A DNA stretch of 64,000 bases from Ovis canadensis (lineage: Eukaryota; Chordata; Mammalia; Artiodactyla; Bovidae): contig NC_091245.1 of NCBI RefSeq assembly GCF_042477335.2, positions 112,688,501 to 112,752,500 on the forward strand. Reading direction: 5' to 3'. Shown piece by piece: positions 9,736 to 22,150 of this stretch. How positions within the stretch are numbered: position 1 is the first letter of the stretch; each line of letters begins with the position of its first letter. The position numbers were made by a program, and so were the translations under genes. The notes beneath the pieces are model-generated. The model worked only from the letters and a program-made list of their open reading frames with translations, was not told the origin of the DNA and made no database searches.

Positions 9736-11335
9736 ATTTCACAATCATATAGAATTATAAAAAACCTCAAATAGCCAAAGCAATCTTGAGAAAGAATGGA
9801 ACTGGAGGAATAAACCTGCCTGACTTCAGGCTATACTACAAAGCCACAGTCATCAAGACAGTATGGTACTGGCTCAAAGACAGAAACATAGATCAATGGA
9901 ACAAAACAGAAAGCCCAAAGATAAATCCACACACCTATGGACACCTTATCTTTGACAAAGGAGGCAAGAATATACAATGGATAAAAGACAATCTCTTTAA
10001 CAAGTGGTGCTAGGAAAACTGGTAAACCACGTGTAAAAGAATGAAACTAGAACACTTTCTAACACCATACACAAAAATAAACTCAAAATGGACTAGATAT
10101 CTAAATATAAGACCAGAAACTATAAAACTCCTAGAGGAAAACATAGGCGAAACATCCTCTGACATAAATCACAGCAGGATCCTCTGACCCACCTCCCAGA
10201 GTAATGGAAATAAAAGCAAAAATAAATAAATTGGACCTAATTAAACTTAAAAGCTTTTGTACAATGAAGGAAACTATAAGCAAGGTGAAAAGATAGCCTT
10301 CGGAATGGGAGAAAATAATAGCAAACAAAGTAATTAATTCCAAAAATTAATCTCAAAAGAATTAATCTCAAATTTGAATTAATTAAGAATTAATCTCAAA
10401 AATATACTAGCAGCTCATGCAGCTCAATTCCAGGAAATAAGTGACCCAATCAAAAAAATGGGCCAAACATCTAAAGAGACATTTCTCCAAAGAAGACATA
10501 CAAATGGCTAACAAACTCATGAAAAGATGCTCAACATCACTCATTATCAGAGAAATGCAAATCATAACCACAATGAGGTACTATCTCATGCCAGTCAGAA
10601 TGGCTGCTATCCAAAAGTCTAAACAATAAATGCTGGGGAGAGTGTGGAGGAAAAGGAACACTCTTACACTGTTGGTGGGAATGCAAACTAGTATAGTCAC
10701 TATGGAGAACAGTGTGGAGATTCCTTAAAAAACTGGAAATAGAACTGCCATACGACCAGCAATCCCACTGCTGGGCATACACACTGGGGAAACCAGAATT
10801 GAAAGATACGTGGTACCTCAATGTTCACCGCAGCACTGTTTATAATAGCCAGGACATGGAAGCAACCTAGATGTCCATCGGCAGACAAATGGATAAGAAA
10901 GCTGTGGTATATATACACAATGGAATATTACTCAGCTATTAAAAAGAATGCATTTGAATCAGTTCTAATGAGGTGGATGAAACTGGAGCCTATTATAAAG
11001 AGCAAAGTAAGTCAGAAAGAAAAACACCAATATAGTGTATTAACACATATATATAGAATTTAGAAAGATGGTAATGATGACCTACATGTGAGACAGCAAA
11101 ATAGACACAGATGTAAAGAACAGACTTTTGACTCTATGGGAGAAGGTGAGGGTGGGATGATTTGAAAGAATAGTATTGAAACATGTATATTATCATATGT
11201 GAAATAGATCATCAGTCCAGGTTCAACACATGAGGCAGGGTGCTCAGGGCTGGTGTACTGGGATGACCCTGAGGGATGGGATAGGGAGGGAGGTGGAAGT
11301 AATTAACCTCCAATTAAAATTTAAAAAAAAAAAGA
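9736..11335 (+). mobile_element. 5'-truncated L1 inserted into older L1
   Basis: Covers the last third of ORF2 and the 3'UTR. The peptide at 9,786 reads [18 protein letters not shown], the zinc-knuckle region follows near 10,630, then [13 protein letters not shown], and it ends taacctccaattaaaattt plus an A-rich tail. Frameshifts are present. The flanking agatggttctttcaaa and agctgattctttgaaa look like a diverged target-site duplication. Confidence 0.85.
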
Positions 11336-11344
11336 AAGAAAGAA

Positions 11345-11760
11345 AGAAAAAAGCTGATTCTTTGAAAAGATAAATGAAATTGATAACCTTTAGCCAGACT
11401 CACCAAGAAAAAAAGAGAAAGGGCGAAAATCAAAAAAATCAGAAATGAAAAAGGGAGAAGCTACAAATGACACCACAGAAATATAAATGATCATATGAAA
11501 CTACTGTGAACAACCATATGACAGTAAAATGAACAACCTAGAAAGAAATGGACAAGGAAAATCTCCCAAAACTGAACCAGGAAGTAGAAGATATGAATAG
11601 ATCAATTTTTGTTGCTGCTGTTGTTGATCACTCACTAAGTGAACAGATAAATTACCAGTAATGAAATTGAATCAGTGATTTTAAAACTTACAGTAGAGAA
11701 TTATGCATTATAAAACTAGAAAATGTTATGAAGGATAACCAACTTTACCACCCAAAACTA
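11345..11760 (+). mobile_element. Older L1 ORF2 fragment, right part
   Basis: Resumes the ORF2 linker (agctgattctttgaaaagat ... tagccagactcaccaagaaa) interrupted at 9,735, and decays near 11,620-11,760. Confidence 0.65.
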
Positions 11761-11805
11761 TGCCTCTTGAGCATGATTACCTTGAGCTGATTTTCTGTGT
11801 GCATG

Positions 11806-11911
11806 TGTTTTGTTTGTTTGTTTTGGCCACACCACACAGCTTGTAGGATATTTGTTCCTTGAGCAGGAATTGAAAGTCTAGCGTCCTAACCACTGGACCA
11901 CCAGGGAATTT
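11806..11911 (-). mobile_element. CHR-type tRNA SINE
   Basis: Antisense tRNA-derived head ending in cactggaccaccagggaat, with an (A)n/TTTG-rich tail at the left. Confidence 0.75.
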
Positions 11912-12210
11912 CCTTGAGCTTTTTATTTTTAAGAATCAGCAGACACGGGAGAAGCTCTGAAAACCAAGCAGAAGTTATCCTTTTGTAAGGGACATTTATA
12001 TTTATAAGGAAATCTCCATGTGAAGGGTGTCTCCCCTTTGTACCAGGAAGAGGAGGGTGACTAAATCTCTAAAAACTCTTATCAGTGGAAAAGGCGGTAA
12101 TTTATTTTTTACAGTAAATCTCACTTCATTATTCATTATTGAACAAAAATAGCTGTCAGAAAGTCATGGAAAAAAGTTGGTTAGCCAAAGATCTGAGCAA
12201 ACATATTCGG

Positions 12211-12338
12211 AGAAAGCAATGGCAACCCACTCCAGTACTCTTGCCTGGAAAATCCCATGGATGGAGGAGCCTGGTGGGCTGCCGTCTATGGGGTCACACA
12301 TTCGGACACAACTAAAGCGACTTAGCAGCAGCAGCAAG
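12211..12338 (+). mobile_element. Bov-tA/Bov-A type SINE
   Basis: Contains ggcaacccactccagtactc and gagcctggtgggctgccgtc, and ends in an AGC repeat (cttagcagcagcagcaagc), the usual tail of these ruminant SINEs. Confidence 0.85.
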
Positions 12339-12721
12339 CAAACATATTAAGTATATGACAATGAAGCCTCATTCACATCCAGCTGATAAAAGCTAAGATG
12401 GAACCATGCCAACATTAGGTTTTAGGACTACTCCCCAAACAGTGTAATATTGTGACTTGGCTCTGGAAAGCACCCCTGAACCATCAATGTACATCTCCAC
12501 CTTATCACCCTCATGGATCCTTCAATCTTGGCTTCCCCAAGAAAGCCTCCTCATTCTGACTCCAGGATCATGGAGAGAAAAGCAAGGAAGGATCAAGTTT
12601 AAACCAGAGCCTGGACTTCCCTCTGAATAGGGCCACCCACGGGCATGTGACTGACGAGCAGACAACAGAGTTTCAAATACCAGTAAACCTCTCTGTCCAA
12701 TAAAAGAACATGTTACTCATA
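12339..12721. other. No feature recognised
   Basis: Unassigned sequence between a SINE and an L1 remnant. No ORF or repeat that I can support. Confidence 0.4.
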
Positions 12722-12880
12722 GTTTAATTTTTAATTGTTTTAACTTTTCATTTGTAATAGAATATAGTCAATTAACACACAATGTTGTGGTAGTTTCAGG
12801 TGAACAGGGAAGGGACACAGCCACACATATACATGTATCCGTTCTCCCCAAACTCCCCTCCCATCCAGGCAAGAAGGCAG
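12722..12880 (-). mobile_element. Old L1 3'UTR remnant
   Basis: Antisense L1 3' end pattern: tcaattaacacacaatgttg ... tagtttcaggtgaacag ... C-rich catccaggc. Highly diverged. Confidence 0.55.
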
Positions 12881-13254
12881 TGATCTAAAACTGCATAACA
12901 ACCATGCATTACTGTGCTTTGCCCAAACCTCTCATGACTGCCCTTCACATTATCTTTTCTCTTTAGCTAGAGGTGGAGTTGGAAGGGGCCATGTTGGGGA
13001 CAGGGGGTGTTATTTAGTTTTCCTAGGTATCTCACATGTACATAGGTGGTATACTTGTTATTACACTTCTGTCTATTTTTCTTTTGTTAATCTTTGATTA
13101 AGGGGAGGGTCTCAGTCACAGAACCTAGAAAGGGAGAGGGTAGAAGATTGGGTTTCATCCCCTACAACATCACAAGTATAAAAAGTAGAACGCAAATTTT
13201 AATATGTTGTATGATTACAATTGCATTTTTAAAAGGCCTATGCAAAAAGAAATT

Positions 13255-13640
13255 GTGTCAATGAAAAAATTAATCAATAGTTGACCTAAGAAAGAAATAG
13301 AAAATTTTATTCATGCCAACCTGAGAATTATAACCCAGGAGATGCTCTTTAAGAAAGTTCTGAGGACTGTTCATCCCTTGTAGAAATCAAACCACAGTTA
13401 TATATGATTTTGAGACAAACGGTTATAGTCAAATGGCTTATTGACAGGTTACTCAATCCATATCTATGCATACAAAGAAAGTAAGTGAGTCATAGGTCCT
13501 GACCCCTTACAAGATTAAGAAGGAAGATTATCTCCTAAAGAGTTATGATGCTTTATAATATTAAAAAGAAGTGTTATTCCTTAGGAGGTCTGGTTATGCA
13601 GACACATAATACACAGTAAGGGGGAAGGAGAAGCCCCAAG
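13255..13640 (-). mobile_element. LTR remnant, same family as 16,845-17,180
   Basis: The minus-strand reading has ggcatgaataaaattttcta (AATAAA signal), then tcaactattgattaa near its end. The same order appears on the plus strand at 17,138-17,190. Family name not determined. Confidence 0.5.
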
Positions 13641-14285
13641 TGGGCAAAGAAAAATTTTATGTTTAATTTTTTTTTTGACTTGCCATAAAATATGAATTTG
13701 TTTCATCAGAAAAAAACCATCAAAATATTAACACTGTCTTTTGGGGGGAGGGGCGGTAGATAGCATCGTTTTCTTCTGCTTGTCTTCATTGTTCAAATGT
13801 TCTTTAATGAGAAGACGCATATTACATAATGGAGTGGAAGAAATTTTAAATAAACATTCCGTGAGGAAAAACAGAAGTGTTGCCCACTGTGAGGGGCAAG
13901 GGAAAATCTGAGACCCACCTGTCGGGGGTGAGATGGAGGAAGATGGAAAGTGCTTTCTCCGAAGGAGGATGGGTGGGAAGAAGCCCCTCAAGACTCATCA
14001 GAGGAAAAGGTTATGAGATGGTGGCTTGAGGTTAGAGGAGCTTCAGAAGGGGTGACAATTAGGAGGGGGAGGGTTGTAACTGCATCCGTTCCCCCACCTC
14101 CTCTCTCCTCTAAGCCAGTTCACGTGCTAAAACGGTTAGAATTACTCTCCCCACTTCTTCTTTCTCTTTCCCACCAGAGCTGAAATTGGGCCCAGGATGC
14201 CAATGGATCTGGAATCCTGACATGCAAGATCTTTCCAAAGGCCAGATGCAGAAGGACACCTCACCTCAAGAGTTCAACCAGCAGG
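13641..14285. other. No gene recognised
   Basis: Unassigned. ORFs of 87 aa (13,728-13,991, -) and 77 aa (13,950-14,183, +) are low complexity and lack homology I can recognise. Confidence 0.4.
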
Positions 14286-14289
14286 GGAA

Positions 14290-14347
14290 GGAAATCACCA
14301 GCTGATAAGGACAGGAAATCACCAGCTGATAAGGACAGGAAATCGCC
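14290..14347. repeat. 24-bp tandem repeat, 2.4 copies
   Basis: Unit ggaaatcaccagctgataag plus gaca at 14,290-14,313, repeated exactly at 14,314-14,337, with a partial third unit to 14,347. Confidence 0.9.
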
Positions 14348-14461
14348 TTTTACATCAAGATCCAACACTTGCAGCCCCCAGCTGTGTAGTTTAGGGCTTG
14401 TGAGCTGTAGATCCCAGGTGCTTAAATGGAAATAGAAATACAAGAAATGCATCTATACCAT

Positions 14462-14620
14462 TTCAGGCAGATATTTATTCATTCATGCATGCCTTCATTA
14501 TTTACTCATTCAGCAGAACTTATTGAGCATCACACAGTGCCAGGAACTGTGCTGAACATAAAATAAAGCAGTGAGCCCAAAACAGAGGTCTCTGCCATCA
14601 GAGTGCTTATATTCTAATGT
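14462..14620 (-). repeat. L2 LINE 3' end
   Basis: The antisense L2 signature runs in order: tttattcattcatgc, ttattgagcat, tgccaggaactgtgctgaa, gcttatattctaatg. Confidence 0.7.
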
Positions 14621-14722
14621 GAGAAGCTGTGATATTGTGATATAATAAAAAATATATGTTGATCTTCTCCCACGTTCCTTACACACAGCTCCAAAAATCC
14701 TTGAAATCTTCAAAGCAATGCG

Positions 14723-14723
<1 letters not shown>

Positions 14724-14753
<30 letters not shown>
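14724..14753. repeat. (TG)n microsatellite
   Basis: Fifteen uninterrupted TG units. Confidence 0.95.
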
Positions 14754-14754
<1 letters not shown>

Positions 14755-14769
14755 TAAGATGACTGATCT

Positions 14770-15570
14770 TATTACAATCATATGACTGAAGTTCCTGCAT
14801 AGTCTCAGGATTTTAGCAGGTCACCAGGGGAACCAACCACATGGTTAGAGGGTTGGAATTTCAGCCCCATCATCACCCAATTCTCCTACCCACCCACCTC
14901 CAATCTCCAGGGATGAGAGAGGGGCTAGAGGCAGAGTTCTGTCACCAGAGTTCAATGATTTAATCAGTCATGCCTACATGATGAAGCCTCTCTTTTAAAA
15001 AATTGCCCACCAAGAGGGTACAGAGAGCTTCCAGGCTGGTGAACACATGGAGGTTCTGGGAGGGTGGTGAGCTTGGAGAAGACATGGAAGCTTCACACTC
15101 CTTACGTATGTAAGGAGTTTGCTCTGTCCATCTCTTCCATTTGTCTGTTCCTGAAATGTATCTTTTATAAAAAACCACTGATGAAATAAAAATTCACATT
15201 TTAAGGCAAGACAAGAACATTAAGCATACATGATTTCCTCTGTCCTTTGACCTCCTTGTCCCCTCGCTACCCCCCCCGCCACCTCTAGTGTGCATTGTGC
15301 CACTGCATATGTGTTAACCAGAGTGCACCAATGGCAGAAATATCTACTCAACCATAAAGAAAATTTTCTCCTTCTGGGACCAGCCATGTCACTCCTTAGA
15401 AGATAATATTCCCTTAAATTCTATAAGGAGTCACAATAACCCACTACTCACCTTGTCTATGCATATGTCTTTGGAGATGCATCCATCTTATGCATGTAGA
15501 TTATATGCATATGCAATATATAGAATATATGCATATGCATATTTCATAAAGGTAGTAGTGGTACAGAACA
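14770..15570. other. No gene recognised
   Basis: Unassigned DNA. 15,490-15,545 is rich in atgcatat-type palindromic steps. No supported coding or RNA gene. Confidence 0.4.
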
Positions 15571-16025
15571 GAATGGTCAGACAACTGAGGGGATGCTGGG
15601 CCACAATTAATGAAAGTTCTTAGCTTAACTATTAACTTAAGACCGCATTAGTATTACTAGCTATCTTACCTATATTCTGCCTGTTTTATAAGATTATTGT
15701 TTCTTGAATTACCATATGCATATCTGAGTCTCAGATAAAGTTTATGTTGACTAGTGACTTGAAATGATTGACCAAGTATATACTCCTATAAGATCAAGGA
15801 TTGTAATGATGTAACTCTAGATATGGAAATATGGGAATAAGCAGTCCTAGTGCCATGGGACAAACTGGTCACAAAATGCCTCCCAAATCTTGGTCCAAAT
15901 TAAGACTAAAAGAGACGTGATTGTAAAGAATGCTGCCCGTCATCCAGTTCTATAAGAGTCATAGTCTATAAGTTCCATAATAGCCATAGTCACTGACCCA
16001 CAATATATCCTGAAAAGAATTCAGG

Positions 16026-16841
16026 AGAAATATCAATAACCTCAGATATGCAGATGACACCACCCTTATGGCAGAAAGTGAAGAGGAACTAAAAAGCCTC
16101 TTGATGAAAGTGAAAGAATAGAATGAAAAAGTTGGCTTAAAGCTCAACATTCAGAAAATGAAGATCATGGCATCCGGTCCCATCACTCCATGGGAAATAG
16201 ATGGAGAAACAGTGGAAACAGTGTCAGACTTTATTTTTTTGGGCTCCAAAATCACTGCAGATGGTGATTGCAGCCATGAAATTAAAAGATGAAATTACTT
16301 ACTCCTTGGAAGAAAAGTTATGACCAACCTAGGTAGCATATTCAAAAGCAGAGACATTACTTTGCTGACTAAGGTCTGTCTAGTCAAGGCTATGGTTTTT
16401 CCAGTAGTCATGTATGGATGTGAGAGCTGGACTGTGAAGAAGGCTGAGCACTGAAGAATTGATGCTTTTGAACTGTGGTGTTGGAGAAGACTCTTGAGAA
16501 TCCCTTGGACTGCAAGGAGATCCAACCAGTCCATTCTGAAGGAGATCAGCCCTGGGATTTCTTTGGAAGGACTGATACTAAAGCTGAAACTCCAGTACTT
16601 TGGCCACCTCATGACAAGAGTTGACTCATTGGAAAAGACTCTGATGCTGGGAAAGATTGGGGGCAGGAGGAGAAGGGGACGACCGAGGATGAGATGGCTG
16701 CATGGTATCACGGACTTGATGAACGTGAGTCTGAGTGAAACTTCCGGGAGATGGTGATGGACAGGGAGGCCTGGCATGCTGCGATTCGTGGGGTCACAAA
16801 GAGTCAGACACGACTGAGCGATTGAACTGAACTGAACTGAT
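16026..16841 (+). mobile_element. BovB LINE, 3' 0.8 kb
   Basis: The RT C-terminal region through the 3' terminus (ends gactgagcgattgaactgaa). Frames are broken. It splits an LTR whose R/U5 part continues at 16,845. Confidence 0.92.
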
Positions 16842-16844
16842 CAG

Positions 16845-17190
16845 GATGAGATACTCTATACTCTGGTAAAACTGACAGAACTGGCCTTCAGACGGTGAGG
16901 TATTCTCAGGAAAAACTTCTTATGAACCTGAATCCTTGCATCTTCCCATACTTAGAAAACCACTACAACCATTAACTGAGATGTCTGTTCCTAGCGACTA
17001 GCAGCAAGGAGATGTGTGCTTAATTGCCTGTATTACCTTTGCCAAAATCCGTATGGACTAGTCTCTTCCTTCACCTCTTAGGATAGTCCTCAGAGCTTTC
17101 AGTTAGATTGTCCTTTCAGTTGCACCTTCAGTCTGGCTTGAATAAAATTTTTTCATTTCTTTCTCAGATTGACTATTGATTAAAATTTTT
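16845..17190 (+). mobile_element. LTR remnant (R-U5 side), interrupted by BovB
   Basis: Contains gcttgaataaaattttttca (AATAAA) and then ttgactattgattaaaatt, matching the minus-strand remnant at 13,255-13,640. ERV-like leader sequence seems to follow to about 17,507 and again after the next BovB (18,171-18,300, tgtggggaaaaaagcccaca). Confidence 0.5.
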
Positions 17191-17393
17191 GTTGACACCA
17201 GTAATCCAGTAAGTGAACTGTTTTCCTGAATTCTGTGAGCCATTCTAACAAATTGTTCGGGGAAAAAAAGAGGTTATCCTCCATTCATAAAGGGTTGGTC
17301 AGAAGTACAAGAAGCCCAGACTTAAGACTGACCTCAGAAGTGGGGCAGTCTTGTGGGTCTGAGCACTTAACTTGTGGAATATGACACTAACTC

Positions 17394-17507
17394 TAGGTAT
17401 AAATAGTGTCAGAATTGAAATGACACCAAGCTTACATCATAGAATTGGTTTAGGTATAAATAGTTTCAGAATTGAAATGACACCAAGCTTGTGTCATAGA
17501 ATTGGTT
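17394..17507. repeat. 57-bp tandem duplication
   Basis: 17,394-17,450 and 17,451-17,507 are two near-identical units beginning taggtataaatagt and ending tagaattggtt. They lie in ERV-like leader sequence, immediately before a BovB. Confidence 0.9.
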
Positions 17508-18170
17508 CGGTTCAGTTCAGTTCAGTCACTCAGTCGTGTCCGACTCTTTGCAACCCCGTGGACTGCAGCACACTAGGCCTCCCTATCCATCACCAACTCC
17601 CGGAGTTGACTCAAACTCAAGTCCACTGAATTGGTGATGCCATCCAACCATCTCATCCTCTGTCATCCCCTTCTCCTCCCACCTTAAATCTTTCCCAGCA
17701 TCAGGATCTTTTCAAATGAGTCAGTACTTTGCATCAGATGGCCGAAGTATTGGAGTTTCAGCTTCAACATCAGTCCTTCCAATAAACATTCAGGACTGAT
17801 TTCCTTTAGGATAGACTGGTTTGATCTCTCAAAAGTCTTCTCCAACACCACAGTTCGAAAGCATCAATTCTTTGGCACTCAGCTTTCTTTATAGGCCAAT
17901 GGTCCATACATGACTACTGGAAAAACCACAGCCTTGACTAGACAGATTTTTGTTGGCAAAGTAATGTCTCTGCTTTTTAATATGCGATCATAACTTTTCT
18001 TCCAAGGAGTGTCTTTTAATTTCATGGCTGCGGTCACCATCTGCAGTGATTTTGGAGCCCCCCAAAATAAAGTCAGCCACTGTTTCCACTGTTTCCCCAT
18101 CTATTTGCCAGTGATGAGACTGGATGGCATGATCTTAGTTTTCTGTATGTTGAGCTTTAAGCCAATTTTT
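17508..18170 (-). mobile_element. BovB LINE, 3' 0.66 kb
   Basis: Starts with the antisense 3' terminus (cggttcagttcagttcagtc) and runs to the RT region (gttgagctttaagccaattt). ERV-like leader sequence flanks it on both sides. Confidence 0.92.
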
Positions 18171-18479
18171 TGGTGTGGGGAAAAAAGCCCACACATTTGG
18201 TGTCAGATGTATTGGTTGTCAGTAAAAGGAAATACAGAAGTTTCCCTTTCACTGGTGCAACAGAAAGGGAAAAGGGACTTCAGTTTTTAGAGGCCAACAA
18301 TCAAATTATTCCTCAAATAATATTGTAGCAGTGATGACTACTATGAAAGAAAGGTGCATGGTACTATGTCAACCTTATAAAGGGGGATTTTGCAAGTGTC
18401 TAGGAAGGCTTCTCCACTGCAGTGAGGATTGAGTTGAGATCTCAGTGGTAAGAGAGAGACACAATCACAATAAAATCAA

Positions 18480-18827
18480 ATCCCATACCTGCTCTATTTG
18501 TGACCCACAAACTCAGAACAATTATACCACAGAGGTTCTCCCATTGTTATGAAGATTCTGAGCCCCAGGAAAGACCAGCAATGCGAGGAGTAGTCCACAG
18601 GGAATCTGACTTTGAAGACCAGCAAGATTTGATTGCAAGACTTCCACAGGAGAGGGGAAAAAGAGACTCTTGGAGGGCACACACAAAATCTTGTGCACAC
18701 TGAGACCCAGGGGAAAAGAGCAGTGATTCCATAGAAGACTGAACCAACCTGCATACTAGTATTGGAAGGCATCCTGCAGAGGCATGGGGTGGCAGGGACT
18801 CACCATGGGCACAAGGGCACTAGCAGT
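18480..18827 (+). repeat. Unclassified interspersed repeat
   Basis: The sequence has the feel of a repeated ruminant element (agactcttggagggcacaca ... gagacccaggggaaaag), but I cannot name it with confidence. It directly precedes an L1 endonuclease fragment. Confidence 0.4.
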
Positions 18828-19005
18828 CACACAGTAATAGTGGGAGACTTTAATACCCCATTAATACCAATGGACAGATCATCCAGAGAGAAAATCAATA
18901 AGGAAACACAAGCTTTAAATAATAGATTTGACCAGTTGGACCAAATTGTTATCTATAGGGCATTTCATCCAAAAACAGCAGATTTCACATTTTCTCAAGT
19001 GTGTG
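18828..19005 (+). mobile_element. L1 ORF2 endonuclease fragment
   Basis: Encodes [20 protein letters not shown] and later IYRAFHPKTADFTF, which match the L1 endonuclease. Compare the intact copy at about 59,200 on the minus strand. Confidence 0.85.
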
Positions 19006-19231
19006 TGGAACTTTCGTTCTTCAGGGGAAATTACATGTTGGATACTAAATCAAGCCTTGGCAAATGTTTTAAGAATTTGTTCCTTCAGGCTGGGGAGAGG
19101 GCTGGGTATGGCAGCCACAATAAGGATGTACTGGGGAGTGCCTGGGGTGGCAAAGACATGCCAGATGTTACAGTCTAAAGCCAGTTGTATGCTCTCCCAG
19201 AGGAACTGGCCCCAGGTCGTAGGTCCCAGTG

Positions 19232-19444
19232 TGTGTGTGTGTTCAGTCACTTCAGTCCTGTCTGACTCTCTGTGACCCCGTAGACTGTAGCCCCCCAGGT
19301 TCCTCTGTCCATGGGATTCTCCAGGCAAGAATATCAGAGTGGGTTGCCAGTCTCTTCTCCAGGGGATCTTCCTGACCTAGAGATTAAACCCACATCACCT
19401 GCATTGCAGACAGATTCATCACTGCTGAGCCACCAGGAAAGCCA
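19232..19444 (-). mobile_element. Bov-A2/Bov-tA SINE
   Basis: Antisense SINE: a TG-rich tail, gtctgactctctgtgacccc, tccaggcaagaatatcag, and ends near ctgagccaccaggaaagcc. Confidence 0.85.
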
Positions 19445-19489
19445 GAGGACACATACCTCAATGTAATAATGACCATATATGACAAACCT

Positions 19490-19700
19490 GGGGCTTCCCT
19501 GGTGGCTCAGTAATAAAGAATCTGCTTGCAAGAGAGGAGCTGTAGTTTCAATCCCTGAGTCAGGAAGATCCCATGGGGAAGGAAATTGCAACACACTCTG
19601 GTAATTTTGTCTAGGAAATCCCATGGACAGAGGAGCCTGTTGGGCCAGGGTTCATAGGGTCATCAAAGAGTCGGACATGACTTAGTAACTAACAACAGTG
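19490..19700 (+). mobile_element. Bov-tA SINE
   Basis: Begins ggggcttccctggtggctc (tRNA head), passes gatcccatggggaaggaaat and gagtcggacatgactta, and ends in an AAC-rich tail. Confidence 0.87.
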
Positions 19701-19705
19701 TTTCC

Positions 19706-19908
19706 TCTATGCCTGCTTTCTGGAGAGTTTTTTTATAACTGGGTGCTGAAATTTGTTGAAAGCTTTTCCTGAATCTATTGATATGATCATACGGTTTTCA
19801 TGCTTCAATTTGTAGATGTGGTGTATTACACTGATTGATTGGCAAATACTGAAAAATCGTTGCATCCCTGGGATAAATCCCACTTGATCATGGTATATGA
19901 TTCTTTTC
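19706..19908 (-). mobile_element. L1 ORF2 internal fragment
   Basis: Corresponds to 57,805-58,005 of the full-length L1 in this window (same orientation). Truncated at both ends. Confidence 0.8.
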
Positions 19909-19909
19909 T

Positions 19910-22150
19910 TAAAATTTTTTATTTATTTATTTTAACTGTAGGATAATTACTTTACAATATTGTGATGGTTTTGCCATACATCAATATCAATCAGCAATAG
20001 GTATGCATGGGTCCCCTCCATCCTGAACACCCCTCCCACCTCCTTCCTCACCCTATCCCTTCAGGTGATGACAGAGCACCAGCTTTGGGTGCCCTGCATC
20101 ATTCATCAAACACTCATTGGTTATCTATTTTACATATGGTAATGTATTATGCTACAATGTTATTCTTTCAATCATCCCACCCTCTCCTCCTGAGTCCAAA
20201 CGTCTGTTCTTTATGTCTGTGTCTCTGTTGCTGCCCTGCAAGTAGCATTGTTGGTACCACCTTTCTAGATTATTCCATATACATGTGTTAAAGTATGGTA
20301 TTTGTCTTTCTTTTTTTGACTTACTTCACTCTGTATGGCTTTAGGTTCATCCATCTCATTAGAACTGACTCAAATACATTCCTTTTTATAGTAAGCAATA
20401 TTCCACTGTGTATATGTACCACAACTTCCTTATCCATTCATTTGCTGATGGACATCGAGGTTGCTTCCATGTCCAAGCTATTGTAAATAGTGTTGCAATG
20501 AACATTGGGGTACATGTATCTTTTTCAGTTCTGATTTCCTCAGGGTATATTCCCAGTTGTGGGATTGCTGGGTCATGGGGTAGTTTTATTCCAGTTTTTT
20601 AAGAAATGTCCATACTGTTCCATAGTGGTTGTATCAATTTGCATTCCCACCAAAAGTGTAAGAGTTTTCCCTTTTCTCTACACTCTCTCCAGCATTTATT
20701 GTTTGTAGATTTTTTGATGATGACCAATCTCACTGGTGTGAGATGATACCTCATTGTGGTTTTGATTTGAGTTTCTCTAATAATGAGCAATGTTGAGCAT
20801 CTTCTCATGTGTTTATTATCCATCTGTATGCCCTCTTTGGAGGAATATCTGTTTAGGTCTTCTGCCCACTTTTTTTATTGGGTTGTTTGTTTTTCTAGTA
20901 TTGAGCTGCATGAGTTGCTTGTATATTTTGGAGATTAAGTCTTTGTGAGTTGTTTCATTTGCTATTATTTTCTCTCATTCTGAGGGCTGTCTTATCACCT
21001 TGCTTATAGTTTCCTTAGTTGTGCAAAAGCTTTTAAGTTTAATTAGGTCCAATTTATTTATTTTTGTTTTTATTTCCATTACTCTAGGAGGTGGGTCAGA
21101 AAGGATCTTGCTGTGATTTATGTCAGAGAGTGTTCTGCTTATGTTTTCCTCTAAGAGTTTTATAGTTTTGGGCCTTACACTTACATCTTTAATTAATTTT
21201 GCATTTATTTTTGTGCATAGTGTTAGAAACTGCTCTAATTTCATTCTTTTACATGTAGTTGACCAGTTTTTCCAGCACCATTTGCTGAAAAAACTGTCTT
21301 TTCTCCATTGTATATTTTTGCCTCTTTGGTCAAAGGTAAGGTTTCCACAGGTAGGTGGATTTATCTCCAGGCCTTCTATTTTGTTCCATTGGTCTATATC
21401 TTTGTTTTTGTGCCAGTACCATGCTGTCTTCATGACTGTAGCTTTGTAGTATAGTCTGAGGTTGGGAAGGTTGCTTCCTCCAGTTCCATTCTTCTTTCTG
21501 AAGATTGCTTTGGCTATTCAGGATCTTTTTTGCTTCCACACAAATTGTGGAATTCCTTGCTTTAGTTCTATGAAAAATACAATTGGTAGTTTGATAGTGA
21601 GTGCATTGAGTCTGCAGATTGCTTTGGGTAATATAGTAATCTTCACAGTATTGATTCTTCCAATCCAAGAACATGGTATATCTCTCCATCTGTTTGAGTT
21701 AACTTTGATTTCTTTCATCGATGTCTTATAGTTTTCTGCATACAGGTCTTTTGTATCTTTAGGTAGGTTTATTTCTAGGTATTTTATTCTTTTGTAGTGG
21801 TGAATGGGATTGTTTTCTTAATTTCTCTTTCTGGTTTTCAGTTAGTTATGCAAGAGAAATGCTTTTCAGTTAGAAATGCAAGAGATTTCTGTGTATTAAT
21901 TTTATATCCGGCAACTTTATTATTTTCATAGATTAGCTCTAGTAATTTCCTGGTGGCTTCTATGTATATTATCATGTCATCTCCAAACAGTGACAGTTTT
22001 ACTTCTTCTTTTCCAATTTGGAGTCCTTTCATTTATTTTTCTTCTCTGATTGCTGTAGCTAGGATTTCCAAAATTATGTTGAATAAAAGTGGTGAGAGTG
22101 GGCAAGACAACTCTTGTCTTGTTCCTGATCTTAGAGGAAATGCTTTCAGT
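19910..22150 (-). mobile_element. 5'-truncated L1 (ORF2 C-terminal half and 3'UTR)
   Basis: Matches 55,560-57,730 of the full-length L1 in the same orientation. Minus-strand peptides include [20 protein letters not shown] and the near-RT segment [16 protein letters not shown], where the RT FADD motif reads FGDD. Several frameshifts. Confidence 0.88.

Noticed and set aside
19706-22150. Two antisense L1 pieces considered as a single twin-primed element with the sense L1 at 22,192
   Set aside because: The sense element has its own complete 3' end and tail, so the two overlap in L1 coordinates and must be separate insertions.
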